Of a stretch of 64,000 nt of DNA, positions 45,107-53,492 are shown in pieces. This stretch comes from Butyrivibrio sp. LC3010 (GTDB lineage Bacteria > Bacillota > Clostridia > Lachnospirales > Lachnospiraceae). The stretch is from the NCBI RefSeq assembly GCF_000424385.1, contig NZ_AUJU01000016.1:1-64000 (forward strand), in the 5' to 3' direction. The notes under the pieces are model-generated. The model saw only the letters and a program-made list of their open reading frames with translations, had not been told where the DNA came from and did not search any database. The position numbers and the translations under genes were made by a program. Each line of letters opens with the position of its first letter. The stretch's first letter is position 1.

Positions 45107-48013
45107 ATGTTTAAAGAGAATACTTCAAGCAATAATAATAATCTGAAAAAATATCTTACCCCTGCAGGTGCCTGGGCACTTGCCTTTGGAAGTAGTGTGG
45201 GTTGGGGTTCGTTTGTTATGCCCGGGACTACTTTTTTACCGCTGGCAGGTCCGATAGGAACAGTTATTGGAATGTTGTTGGGCGGACTTGTCATGCTTCT
45301 TATTGCTGTGAATTTTCACTATATGATGAATAAGTTCCCTGATGATGGCGGAACCTACGCGTTTTCTAAAAATGTCTTTGGCTATGACCAGGGATTTCTT
45401 GGTGCATGGTTTCTTTTGCTTGTATATATGGCTATCGTATGGGCTAATGCCACAGCTATTCCGATAATCTGCAGAAATCTTTTCCCGGGAATACTTGAAA
45501 GCGGACCAAGCTATGAGATAGCAGGTTTCCATGTATATGTTTACGAGTCTGTGGTTTCTGCAGCGATAATTGCATTGGCAGGTGGAATCTGCATGTACGG
45601 AGGGAGGGTATCTTCCGTTATACAGACTGTTCTTGCATTTATGCTTATTGGCGGAATAGTGCTGACGACAGTTATGATAGCAGGTAAAGGACAGCTGGAT
45701 ATAAGCGCATTACGTCCGGAATTTGCAGAGTGTAAACCGGTTTATTTTCAGGTGTTCCAGATCATGGCACTTGCACCCTGGGCATATGTGGGCTTTGAAT
45801 CCATATCCCACTCCACTGAGGAGTTCAGCTTTTCAACAAAGAAGACGCTGCCAATATTTTTCTTTGCACTGCTGGCAGGAGCCGCAGCATATTCTTTCCT
45901 TGCAATCATAGCAGTATCTGTGCTCCCCGGAGGCGTATCTGACTGGACTGAATATATAGGCAATCTTGGAAAATATAATGGTCTTGAAGGCCTTCCAACA
46001 TTCTATGCGGCTACGACCGCCCTTGGAAATGGGGGCTTTACCATTCTCGGACTTGCTGTTGCGGCAGGAATACTAACAGGGCTTATTGGTAATCTTATAG
46101 CGGGCAGCAGGCTTATCTATTCCATGGCAAGAGATAATCTGTTCCCGAAGTGGCTTACCGGGCTAAATGGGAAATATGTGCCCTACAGGGCTATTATGTG
46201 CATTACCCTGTTATCGATGGTTATTCCCTTTTGCGGAAGAACAGCAATCAGCTGGATAGTAGATGTCAATACTATAGGCGCGACGCTGGCATATGCTTAT
46301 ACTTCTTATGCTGCATATAAAAGTGCAAAGGATGACAAGGATTTAAAAGTACAGATTACCGGTATGCTGGGATTTATTATTTCAGTGATATTCACTTTAT
46401 ATTTCCTTATTCCCAATCTCTGGACGGTTGAAGCACTTACATCTCACTCATACCTCATAATTATTCTTTGGAGCATTGCAGGCTTCGGTGCTTTTTATTT
46501 CATTCTGAAAAGAGATACACAAAAGAGATTCGGACATTCGACAATATCTCTGCTGGCGCTGCTCTTTCTTGTATTTTTCATAAGCATGCTTTGGTTTAGA
46601 GAGGTTTCAAGGGATATTGCCCAGGATTCCCTTGATGATCTCAACAATTATCATAATGAGATTATCGCTGCGAGGGGAATTGGCATCAGGGATATTGAGA
46701 AGATGGATATCGATGGATTCATAGAAAAGAAGGTAACGGAAGTAAATAACAAACTCCTGATAAACAGCGTTGTGCAGATGGTTATTATTATGGCTGCCCT
46801 CTTTGTAATGTTTTCTGTATACAATACCATGCACCGTAGAGAACGTGAACTGGAGAGACAGAAAATAACTGCTGAGGAAAACAGCAAAGCCAAAAGTAAC
46901 TTCCTTTCCAATATGAGTCATGATCTGCGGACACCAATGAATGCAATAATAGGTTACACAGAGCTTTCAAAGGACATCGAAAATATGCCGGCGGAAGCCA
47001 TGGATAATCTGGAAAAGATTGAATATTCCGGAAAGCATCTTCTTTCACTTATAAATGATATTCTTGATCTTGGCCGCATTGAGAGCGGAAAGATGGAACT
47101 GGAAATAGAGGATACGGATATAACCGCAGCTATTCAGGAGGTTGATGTAATATTTACGCCTCAAATGAAGACAAAGGGAATTACTTACGAGGTCATTACT
47201 GAAAATATTACAAATAAATATGTCAAATGTGATTCTAACCGCCTGAACAGAGTACTTCTTAATCTCATAAGCAATGCTTTTAAATTTACTCCGCAGGGCG
47301 GAAATATCACTGTTACACTGCTGCAAAAGGGTGTGGAAGAGAAAAAGGGACGGTATGAGATCAGGGTAAAGGACAACGGTGTGGGAATGAGTCCTGAGTT
47401 TGTTGAAAATATCTTTGAGGCTTATTCAAGGGAAAACTCTGCGAATAAGATTCAGGGAACAGGTCTGGGAATGGCTATTACAAAAACGATCATAGATCTC
47501 ATGAACGGCAGCATAACCGTTAATTCCGAAAAGGGTAAAGGAACCGAATTTATTATTAGTCTCGATTTTGAGATTATCAGGGATGAGGATTATGCAAAGA
47601 AGCATGTTCAGGTGGAGGAGGATAAGGAAGACTACAGTAAATACAATATCCTTCTTGTGGAGGATCAGGTGATAAATAAGGAGATAGCTACAAGGCTTTT
47701 GAAGAGATTTGGTTTTCGTTATGACACGGCTGAAAACGGTCAGATTGCATTGGATAAGGTGGCATCCTCTGCTCCGGGAACCTACCAGCTTATCCTGATG
47801 GATATTCAGATGCCTGTGATGGATGGATATACTGCGTCCAAGAAGATAAGAGAGCTGGATAATCCGGAGCTTAACAGTATTCCGATAGTTGCCATGTCAG
47901 CAAGTGCCTTTGCGGAGGATGTGAAGATTGCAGAGGAAGCCGGAATGAACGGACATATTGCAAAACCTATTGAGGTTAATAAAATGCTGGATACCATACG
48001 GAGCCTGGTATAG
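45107..48013 (+). CDS. APC-family amino-acid permease fused to histidine kinase and receiver
   Basis: A 968-residue fusion. The first 430-odd residues are an APC-type permease with about twelve helices, including GSSVGWGSFVMPG, the unwound-helix substrate motif of LeuT-fold amino-acid carriers. Further helices and a short external segment follow (to about 585). Then HisKA with His605 in NMSHDLRTP, an ATPase domain (NLISNAFKFTP, DNGVGM, GTGLGMAIT) and a receiver with Asp899 in LMDIQMPVMDG. No HPt is present. Known transporter-kinase fusions such as CbrA use an SLC5 carrier; here the carrier is APC type. It may report amino-acid flux. GGGAG precedes the ATG. Confidence 0.9.
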   Translation: MFKENTSSNNNNLKKYLTPAGAWALAFGSSVGWGSFVMPGTTFLPLAGPIGTVIGMLLGGLVMLLIAVNFHYMMNKFPDDGGTYAFSKNVFGYDQGFLGAWFLLLVYMAIVWANATAIPIICRNLFPGILESGPSYEIAGFHVYVYESVVSAAIIALAGGICMYGGRVSSVIQTVLAFMLIGGIVLTTVMIAGKGQLDISALRPEFAECKPVYFQVFQIMALAPWAYVGFESISHSTEEFSFSTKKTLPIFFFALLAGAAAYSFLAIIAVSVLPGGVSDWTEYIGNLGKYNGLEGLPTFYAATTALGNGGFTILGLAVAAGILTGLIGNLIAGSRLIYSMARDNLFPKWLTGLNGKYVPYRAIMCITLLSMVIPFCGRTAISWIVDVNTIGATLAYAYTSYAAYKSAKDDKDLKVQITGMLGFIISVIFTLYFLIPNLWTVEALTSHSYLIIILWSIAGFGAFYFILKRDTQKRFGHSTISLLALLFLVFFISMLWFREVSRDIAQDSLDDLNNYHNEIIAARGIGIRDIEKMDIDGFIEKKVTEVNNKLLINSVVQMVIIMAALFVMFSVYNTMHRRERELERQKITAEENSKAKSNFLSNMSHDLRTPMNAIIGYTELSKDIENMPAEAMDNLEKIEYSGKHLLSLINDILDLGRIESGKMELEIEDTDITAAIQEVDVIFTPQMKTKGITYEVITENITNKYVKCDSNRLNRVLLNLISNAFKFTPQGGNITVTLLQKGVEEKKGRYEIRVKDNGVGMSPEFVENIFEAYSRENSANKIQGTGLGMAITKTIIDLMNGSITVNSEKGKGTEFIISLDFEIIRDEDYAKKHVQVEEDKEDYSKYNILLVEDQVINKEIATRLLKRFGFRYDTAENGQIALDKVASSAPGTYQLILMDIQMPVMDGYTASKKIRELDNPELNSIPIVAMSASAFAEDVKIAEEAGMNGHIAKPIEVNKMLDTIRSLV

Positions 48014-48411
48014 TGGCTTGTAAAAACAATAAGGAAGAATGCAGACAGAAGATGGTATGATCAAATCAACCTAAAAAAGGCAGGCATTTTTGTCCGAGAT
48101 TTCGTTACGAAATTTATGACTTCTTGAACGCAAAAAGGTAAAAGCGTTCAAGAATCCTGCGTTCCGCAGGACACGCCCCTCGCTTCGCGAGGGCCTGGTC
48201 CAGTACGATTATTGAATTTCTGAGGAAATTCAATAATCTATAGGATTCTAATATAATATATGATATTATTAATTATCTGAATTCCACCTGGAGAATTGGT
48301 ATAGCTCCAGGTGGAACTTGTTCTAAGGATTGTATAGTAAACGCAAATACTTTTGATGATTACTATAGAAAGCCAAATGTTGAGGGGGTTAACAACTAGG
48401 AGGCTTTGAGT
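48014..48411. other. Intergenic region holding a chain of six hairpins
   Basis: About 400 bases without a gene. From 48099 to 48314 it carries six inverted repeats one after another (see separate entry). The right end, 48340-48411, has an AT-rich stretch and AGGAGG, the ribosome site of the next gene. Confidence 0.8.
48099..48314. repeat. Chain of six perfect or near-perfect hairpins
   Basis: ATTTCGT/ACGAAAT (48099-48113); CTTGAACGC/GCGTTCAAG (48123-48152); TCCTGCG-TTC-CGCAGGA (48155-48171); CCCTCGC-TTC-GCGAGGG (48177-48193); GATTATTGAATTTC/GAAATTCAATAATC (48207-48238); TTCCACCTGGAG/CTCCAGGTGGAA (48282-48316). Several share TTC loops and modules with palindromes elsewhere in the window. No T-run follows, so simple termination is not the obvious role. 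Confidence 0.85.
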
Positions 48412-50730
48412 ATGAGAAAAGGGAGATTAGTTAAGGCAGCTGCCATAGGAATGGTATGTTCTATGGCTTTTTTAAGTGCCTGCGGAAAAAAGGAAGGAGT
48501 TATTACGGAGGGCGGCGACAGACCTGCAAAGGAATTAGACAAAGATCATGTGTATTCCTTTGAGGATATAGATATTCCAACTGATAAAAACAGCAATGTT
48601 TCAAAGGTCTGTGCAAATAAGAATGGTCTGTTTCTTAGCATATATAACTATGATGCTGAGGCAGGGGATATGAAGTTCTACAGATTTCCTTATGAGACAG
48701 GCGAGATGGAAGAAGTAGCACTAGGTGATAAGAAAAATACATCTTTTGACAACATGGTTTGCGATGATGACGGTAACATTTATGCCGTAGAATATATTTT
48801 TAATGATGAAGATACTGCTGATGAAGCCGCAGATGGTGAGGAGAACGAGGACTACGGATCATCAGATACGGAATACAAGCTGGTTAAGTTTTCTTCCGAT
48901 GGAAAGGTTGTTTTTGAACAGCCTCTTACAGAGGAAGATTCAGGATCTTACGTCAGCTCAATGGCATACGCTAAGGGGAAAGGTGTGCTGACCTGCTCAG
49001 AATCCGGAGTAAGTCTCTATGATGAGAATACCGGTGAAGGCAAAAATATCTACAAGAGAGAAGCCAAAGAGAATACATATTTTGACGGAAATCTTTTCAG
49101 AACCAGAAATGACGATGTTTATCTTATTGCAGATGAGGATGGACAGGGAACAACCGTAAGTAAGCTTGATCCTTCGTCAATGACTTTTGCGGACACAGGT
49201 GAAGCTATGCCGGAGGATGTTTATGGCGGTTATGGTTTATATCCCGGTACCAGCTATGATTTTTATAAATATGATAGTAATGGCATCTATGCTTTCAACA
49301 TAGGAGATAAAAAGTGTACCAAGATCTGTGATTTTACTGCATCAAATGCTCTGGTAGAGATGGTCAACTTTATTGGTGAGACTCCTGATGGGAGACTTCT
49401 CATAGAGAATTCTTCAATTGATGGTGGAGTTTTAAGTTATCTCACAAAGGTAGATCCTTCGACTGTTGAAGATAAAGAGATGATAACGCTTGGTACTGTG
49501 TACATGGCTGATCAGGTCAGAAAGCAGGTCGTGAAGTTCAATAAGAGCAGTGAGAAATATAAAATAAGCATCATTGATTATGCAGACCTTGTAGAAGAAG
49601 AAAATGATGGTGATGACGATTATTCAGATACATACATGACAGGAATCAATAAGCTCAGCCTTGATATCACACAGGGAAAAGCCCCTGACATCATTCTGGT
49701 TGATGATAGCATGCCTTTTGAGAGCTATGCCATAAAAGGAGCTCTCGAACCACTTGATCCTTATTTTGAGGCAGACGATGAAATAACAGTAACGGATTAT
49801 CTGTCAAATGTAATAGAAGCAACTAAGGTCAAGAACCACATGTATTCAGTGATTCCGAGCTTTTATGTGACAACCTGTGTTGCAGCAAAGGATATTATCA
49901 AGGATGAAGTTGTTACCCTTGATAATTACAAGGATATATGTGAGAGCTGCGGTATAGACCCTGAGGTTGGTATGGGTATGCTCACAAGAAGTGATGCAAG
50001 ACAGCTTTATCAGACAATTGGCAGTACTTATGTTAATTATGAAGATGGAACCTGCAGCTTTGATACAGACAGTTTTGTAAAGTTCCTGGAATTTATCAAG
50101 CAGCTTCCTGAGAGTGATGAAAACGTTGATTATGAAAAATACGAATCCTACTACAGAGAGAACAAATCACTCTTAAAGAGCTACTGGCTCAGTTCCTTTG
50201 AAGATTATCAGGTTCTTAAAAAGGGATATTTTGGAAAGGATATAGTATTTAACGGATTTCCTTCAACAAAGGATGGAAAGTCCTACATCAATCCCATGCT
50301 TCAGATTGCTATGAGCAGCGATTGCAAGAATAAGCAGGCTGTGTGGGAATTCATGAAATCCTTCCTGACTGATGATTATCAGAAGAGCATTGAGTGGAGT
50401 TTCCCGGTAGAGAAAAAGGCTATTGATGCACTTGCCGAGAAAGCTCAGGAGAATCCTTACTATATTGATTCCAATGGCAAGAAGGTTGAGACAACTTCTG
50501 TATGGAGTATAGGAGGAACCGATGTAAATATCGAAGCTCTCTCCAAGGAAGAAACCCAGACAGTGGTTGATTTCATCGAATCTGTGACCAACAGTGACGG
50601 CAGAGATGAAAATATCATCAATATAATAGATGAAGAGGCAGCAGCTTTTTACGAAGGACAAAAGAGTGCTGAGGAAGTAGCTGATATAATTCAGAGCAGA
50701 GTATCAATATACCTTAGCGAACAGATGTAA
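48412..50730 (+). CDS. Large extracellular solute-binding lipoprotein with N-terminal propeller-like region
   Basis: A 772-residue lipoprotein (lipobox LSAC, Cys24). Residues about 45-350 look like repeated beta blades (DDDGNIYAVEY, NDDVYLIADEDG, TPDGRLLIENS), and residues about 360-770 like a family 1 sugar-type binding protein (VRKQVVKFNKSS, APDIILVDDSMPFESYA, KNKQAVWEFMKSFL). No permease genes lie beside it. It could bind a carbohydrate and display it, or work with a distant transporter. The ATG at 48412 has AGGAGG eight bases upstream. A terminator follows. Confidence 0.82.
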   Translation: MRKGRLVKAAAIGMVCSMAFLSACGKKEGVITEGGDRPAKELDKDHVYSFEDIDIPTDKNSNVSKVCANKNGLFLSIYNYDAEAGDMKFYRFPYETGEMEEVALGDKKNTSFDNMVCDDDGNIYAVEYIFNDEDTADEAADGEENEDYGSSDTEYKLVKFSSDGKVVFEQPLTEEDSGSYVSSMAYAKGKGVLTCSESGVSLYDENTGEGKNIYKREAKENTYFDGNLFRTRNDDVYLIADEDGQGTTVSKLDPSSMTFADTGEAMPEDVYGGYGLYPGTSYDFYKYDSNGIYAFNIGDKKCTKICDFTASNALVEMVNFIGETPDGRLLIENSSIDGGVLSYLTKVDPSTVEDKEMITLGTVYMADQVRKQVVKFNKSSEKYKISIIDYADLVEEENDGDDDYSDTYMTGINKLSLDITQGKAPDIILVDDSMPFESYAIKGALEPLDPYFEADDEITVTDYLSNVIEATKVKNHMYSVIPSFYVTTCVAAKDIIKDEVVTLDNYKDICESCGIDPEVGMGMLTRSDARQLYQTIGSTYVNYEDGTCSFDTDSFVKFLEFIKQLPESDENVDYEKYESYYRENKSLLKSYWLSSFEDYQVLKKGYFGKDIVFNGFPSTKDGKSYINPMLQIAMSSDCKNKQAVWEFMKSFLTDDYQKSIEWSFPVEKKAIDALAEKAQENPYYIDSNGKKVETTSVWSIGGTDVNIEALSKEETQTVVDFIESVTNSDGRDENIINIIDEEAAAFYEGQKSAEEVADIIQSRVSIYLSEQM

Positions 50731-50740
50731 TAAAGAATTT

Positions 50741-50797
50741 GGCCCCGGCCTGCATGATGAACAGATATGTTCAACTGCAGTACCGGGGCTTTTTATT
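50741..50797 (+). terminator. Terminator of the binding-lipoprotein gene
   Basis: GCCCCGG (50742) and CCGGGGC (50783) arms, with inner CTGCA/TGCAG pairing, followed by TTTTTATTT. Confidence 0.9.
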
Positions 50798-50800
50798 TGC

Positions 50801-50870
50801 GCGGAGCACTTGGCGAGGTATTTTCGAGCCTAGTGATATTTGTTTGCCCGGTGCACTTAGCGAGGTTTTT
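50801..50870. repeat. Imperfect direct repeat before dgkA
   Basis: GAGCACTTGGCGAGGT near 50804 and GTGCACTTAGCGAGGT near 50851, about 47 bp apart, lie in the dgkA upstream region. Role unknown. Confidence 0.4.
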
Positions 50871-50933
50871 AGCTGGCTGGTCTGCGCATAGTATTTACCT
50901 CATTATTTACTGGAATTATCGCTAATTAGGCTA

Positions 50934-50939
50934 TATACT
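50934..50939 (+). promoter_or_regulatory. -10 box just ahead of dgkA
   Basis: TATACT ends nine bases before the dgkA ATG, so transcription would start at or next to the start codon. No Shine-Dalgarno sequence fits between them. Confidence 0.45.
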
Positions 50940-50947
50940 AATAGTAT

Positions 50948-51328
50948 ATGGATAATAAAACACCTAAGAAAAACAAACTTTATAAAAGCTTTGAATATGC
51001 TTTTGAGGGGATAATCACCACAATGACCCATGAGCGCAATATGCAGATACACTGCACGGTCGCTGTTCTTGTGATCATTTTTGGTATCATTCTTAAGATT
51101 TCCCTTTTGGAGTGGGCATTTTGCGTCCTTTTATTTGCACTGGTGATAAGTCTTGAGCTTGTAAACACCGCTATTGAGGCAGTGGTTGATCTTGTAACAA
51201 AGGAGAAGCAGCCGCTTGCCAAAAAAGCAAAGGATGCAGCTGCAGGTGCTGTTCTTGTAAGTGCCATAAATGCGGCGATCATAGGTGGAGTTATCTTTTT
51301 CCCAAAACTCTGGGAACTGTTTTTTTAA
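50948..51328 (+). CDS. dgkA: Diacylglycerol/undecaprenol kinase family protein
   Basis: A 126-residue membrane protein with three helices. KLYKSFEYAFEG, the catalytic region ERNMQIH, and ELVNTAIEAVVDLV, with conserved Glu and Asn, match the DgkA family. In Firmicutes this group phosphorylates undecaprenol, recycling the cell-wall lipid carrier. Upstream the frame is closed by a TAG at 50942, so the start must be 50948, yet there is no ribosome site; the message may be leaderless. Two genes, a phasin-like protein and a UbiB kinase, follow closely. Confidence 0.9.
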   Translation: MDNKTPKKNKLYKSFEYAFEGIITTMTHERNMQIHCTVAVLVIIFGIILKISLLEWAFCVLLFALVISLELVNTAIEAVVDLVTKEKQPLAKKAKDAAAGAVLVSAINAAIIGGVIFFPKLWELFF

Positions 51329-51351
51329 CAAATTTGAGGAGGGTACAAAAA

Positions 51352-51636
51352 ATGGATAATCTTACAGATGGACTTAAAAAAATCTTACTTGCAGGTGTAG
51401 GAGCAGTAGCACTTACTGCTGAGAAGGCAGGAGAAATTCTTGAAGAGATGGTTGAGAAGGGCGAGATTACTGTTGAACAGGGGAAAGCTCTTAACCAGGA
51501 GTTAAAGCGCACTGTTAAGGAGAATGCCGGCAAGAAAGAAAACGAAGAAAAGGATCTTAACAAGATTGTGGACGGACTTTCTTCAGATGAGCTTTCAAAG
51601 CTTAAGGAAATCATTGCGGCAGCAGAGAATAAATAA
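51352..51636 (+). CDS. Phasin-like small helical protein
   Basis: A 94-residue protein: a short hydrophobic segment (KKILLAGVGAVALTAEKAGEI) followed by a charged alpha-helical part with LNQELKRTVKEN and a Glu/Lys-rich end. It resembles the small phasin/PhaF-like proteins that precede UbiB-type kinases in Firmicutes. It could bind the kinase or the membrane. GAGGAGGG precedes the ATG at 51352, and its TAA shares one base with the next ATG. Confidence 0.75.
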   Translation: MDNLTDGLKKILLAGVGAVALTAEKAGEILEEMVEKGEITVEQGKALNQELKRTVKENAGKKENEEKDLNKIVDGLSSDELSKLKEIIAAAENK

Positions 51637-53369
51637 TGGCTGATTTATCGGATATTGTTAGTAAGATGAGAAAGATGGCTGATGCTCAGGCAGACAGGGC
51701 GGAGGCTATGGCGGCTGACGGCGATCTTATATCTCAGGACAAAAAGTATCGAAGTGCTGAGGACAATGCCAGATTCAGGGAGATCAGAGGAGTACTGGCA
51801 AGAAATAAGATCACCAGAGGCATATCGCCTGAAAAACTAAGAATTATATTAGAAGAGCTTGGTCCTACTTACATAAAGCTTGGGCAGATTATGTCAATGC
51901 ATTCTGACATTCTGCCGAAGCGTTATTGTGATGAGTTGGCCAAGCTTAATTTTGATGTTCCGCCTATGCCTTTTTCAGAGGTTATAGAGATCATTGAGGA
52001 ATCCTATGGCTGTTCCTATCTGGATGTTTTTGAACATATAGAGGAGAATGCTCTGGGCGCTGCTTCTATTGCTCAGGTTCACAGGGCTACTTTGAAGAAG
52101 GATGCAGGAGAGGGGAAAAGCAGGGACGTAATAATCAAGGTTCAGCGAAGGGGAGTCTTTGAAGTCATGTCCAGAGACATCAGCCTTCTGCATAGGCTTG
52201 TTAAGCTCATGCCTCCGGTTGGTGATCTTAAGAATATAGTGGATCTGGATATGGTTCTGGATGAGATGTGGACCGTTGCCAGAGAAGAAATGGACTTTTT
52301 CAAGGAAGCCTGCAACATCGCTGAGTTTAAAAAGAACAACAAGGATATACGCTACGTGGGATGCCCTGATCTGTATATGGAGTATACCACGGACAAGGTT
52401 CTTGTTATGGAGTATATAGGCGGATGTGCCATAGATGATGTGGAATATCTGGTCGCTAACGGTTATGACCTTGAAGAGATCGGTAAGAAGTTTGTAAACA
52501 GCTTCATCAAGCAGGTTATGGACGACGGATTTTTCCATGCGGATCCCCATCCCGGAAATGTAAGGATAATGGATGGCAAGATCATATGGCTCGACATGGG
52601 AATGATGGGCAGACTCTCAGACAGAGACAGAAGGCTCATGGTCCGCGGAGTCAGAAGTATTGCCATGCACGATATTCAGGCTACGGTCAATGCCGTAATT
52701 GATCTTGGTGATGTGAGCGGTAAACCGGACAGGGATAAGCTCTATGGGGAAATAAAGACATTCCTTGATCAGTACGGATCAGTTGCTTTCGGAAGTCTTG
52801 ATATATCAGCAGCACTTCAGAGCCTTATGGACATAATGAAGGAAAACGGAATAGCTCTTCCTCACGGCATGACGATGTTATGCAGGGGACTTGCACATGT
52901 GCAGGGAGTTCTTGCAACCATCAGTCCTGATATCAATATGATGCAGATAGCCACCACCAAGATCATGAGTGATTTTATGGAAAATCTGGATCTGACAGAA
53001 GAGATGTCAAAGTATGGCAGGGCAATTTATCGCGCCGCTGACAGAGGTATAGAGATTCCGGTTTTGCTATCCCAGGTAATGAAAGAATATCTTGCTGGTC
53101 AGAGCAAGGTAAATATAAATATCAATCCTTCCAAGGAATTTGATGAGCTTATCTATTCATCAATTAGAAATATGGTCATAGGACTTGGAGTTGCAGCACT
53201 TCTAATTGCATCAAGTGTTATGTGTACAACCTCAATGGAGCCGAGGGTTTTCGGGATTCCGGTCCTGGGGGCTGTAGGCTTTTCCTTTGCGATGGTGGTG
53301 AGTGGATTTTTGATTCTGCGAAATATCGGATTAAAAATTCTGGCAAGAAGAAGGCGCAGAAGAAGATAA
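51636..53369 (+). CDS. UbiB/ABC1/AarF family atypical kinase
   Basis: A 577-residue protein. YIKLGQIMSMHSDILP contains the KxGQ motif that marks this family; AAASIAQVH-like GAASIAQVHRA, the invariant IIKVQR lysine, HADPHPGN and LDMGMMG follow. Two C-terminal membrane helices (about 510-565) and an arginine-rich end anchor it. In aerobes UbiB supports quinone synthesis; in this anaerobic setting a role in lipid or isoprenoid handling is more likely. It ends at a long shared terminator facing degV. Confidence 0.9.
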   Translation: MADLSDIVSKMRKMADAQADRAEAMAADGDLISQDKKYRSAEDNARFREIRGVLARNKITRGISPEKLRIILEELGPTYIKLGQIMSMHSDILPKRYCDELAKLNFDVPPMPFSEVIEIIEESYGCSYLDVFEHIEENALGAASIAQVHRATLKKDAGEGKSRDVIIKVQRRGVFEVMSRDISLLHRLVKLMPPVGDLKNIVDLDMVLDEMWTVAREEMDFFKEACNIAEFKKNNKDIRYVGCPDLYMEYTTDKVLVMEYIGGCAIDDVEYLVANGYDLEEIGKKFVNSFIKQVMDDGFFHADPHPGNVRIMDGKIIWLDMGMMGRLSDRDRRLMVRGVRSIAMHDIQATVNAVIDLGDVSGKPDRDKLYGEIKTFLDQYGSVAFGSLDISAALQSLMDIMKENGIALPHGMTMLCRGLAHVQGVLATISPDINMMQIATTKIMSDFMENLDLTEEMSKYGRAIYRAADRGIEIPVLLSQVMKEYLAGQSKVNININPSKEFDELIYSSIRNMVIGLGVAALLIASSVMCTTSMEPRVFGIPVLGAVGFSFAMVVSGFLILRNIGLKILARRRRRRR

Positions 53370-53407
53370 TAAGTGAAGGCACCGGCAAAGTGCTCTGATT
53401 AAAAATT

Positions 53408-53484
53408 AAACCCTGTTCCGCATATTTTACACCGGAAGGTTATAACCTTCAGAATTGGTGTGAAATATTTGCGGAGCAGGGTTT
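53408..53484. terminator. Long bidirectional hairpin between UbiB kinase and DegV genes
   Basis: Arms starting AAACCCTG (53408) and ending CAGGGTTT (53484) pair over about 26 bp with a few bulges, enclosing the perfect palindrome GAAGGTTATAACCTTC (53435-53450). A-rich and T-rich flanks make it suitable for both converging genes. Confidence 0.85.
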
Positions 53485-53492
53485 ATATTTTC

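Noticed and set aside
48099..48316. CRISPR array
   Set aside because: The units are hairpins of different sequence and spacing, with no identical repeats.
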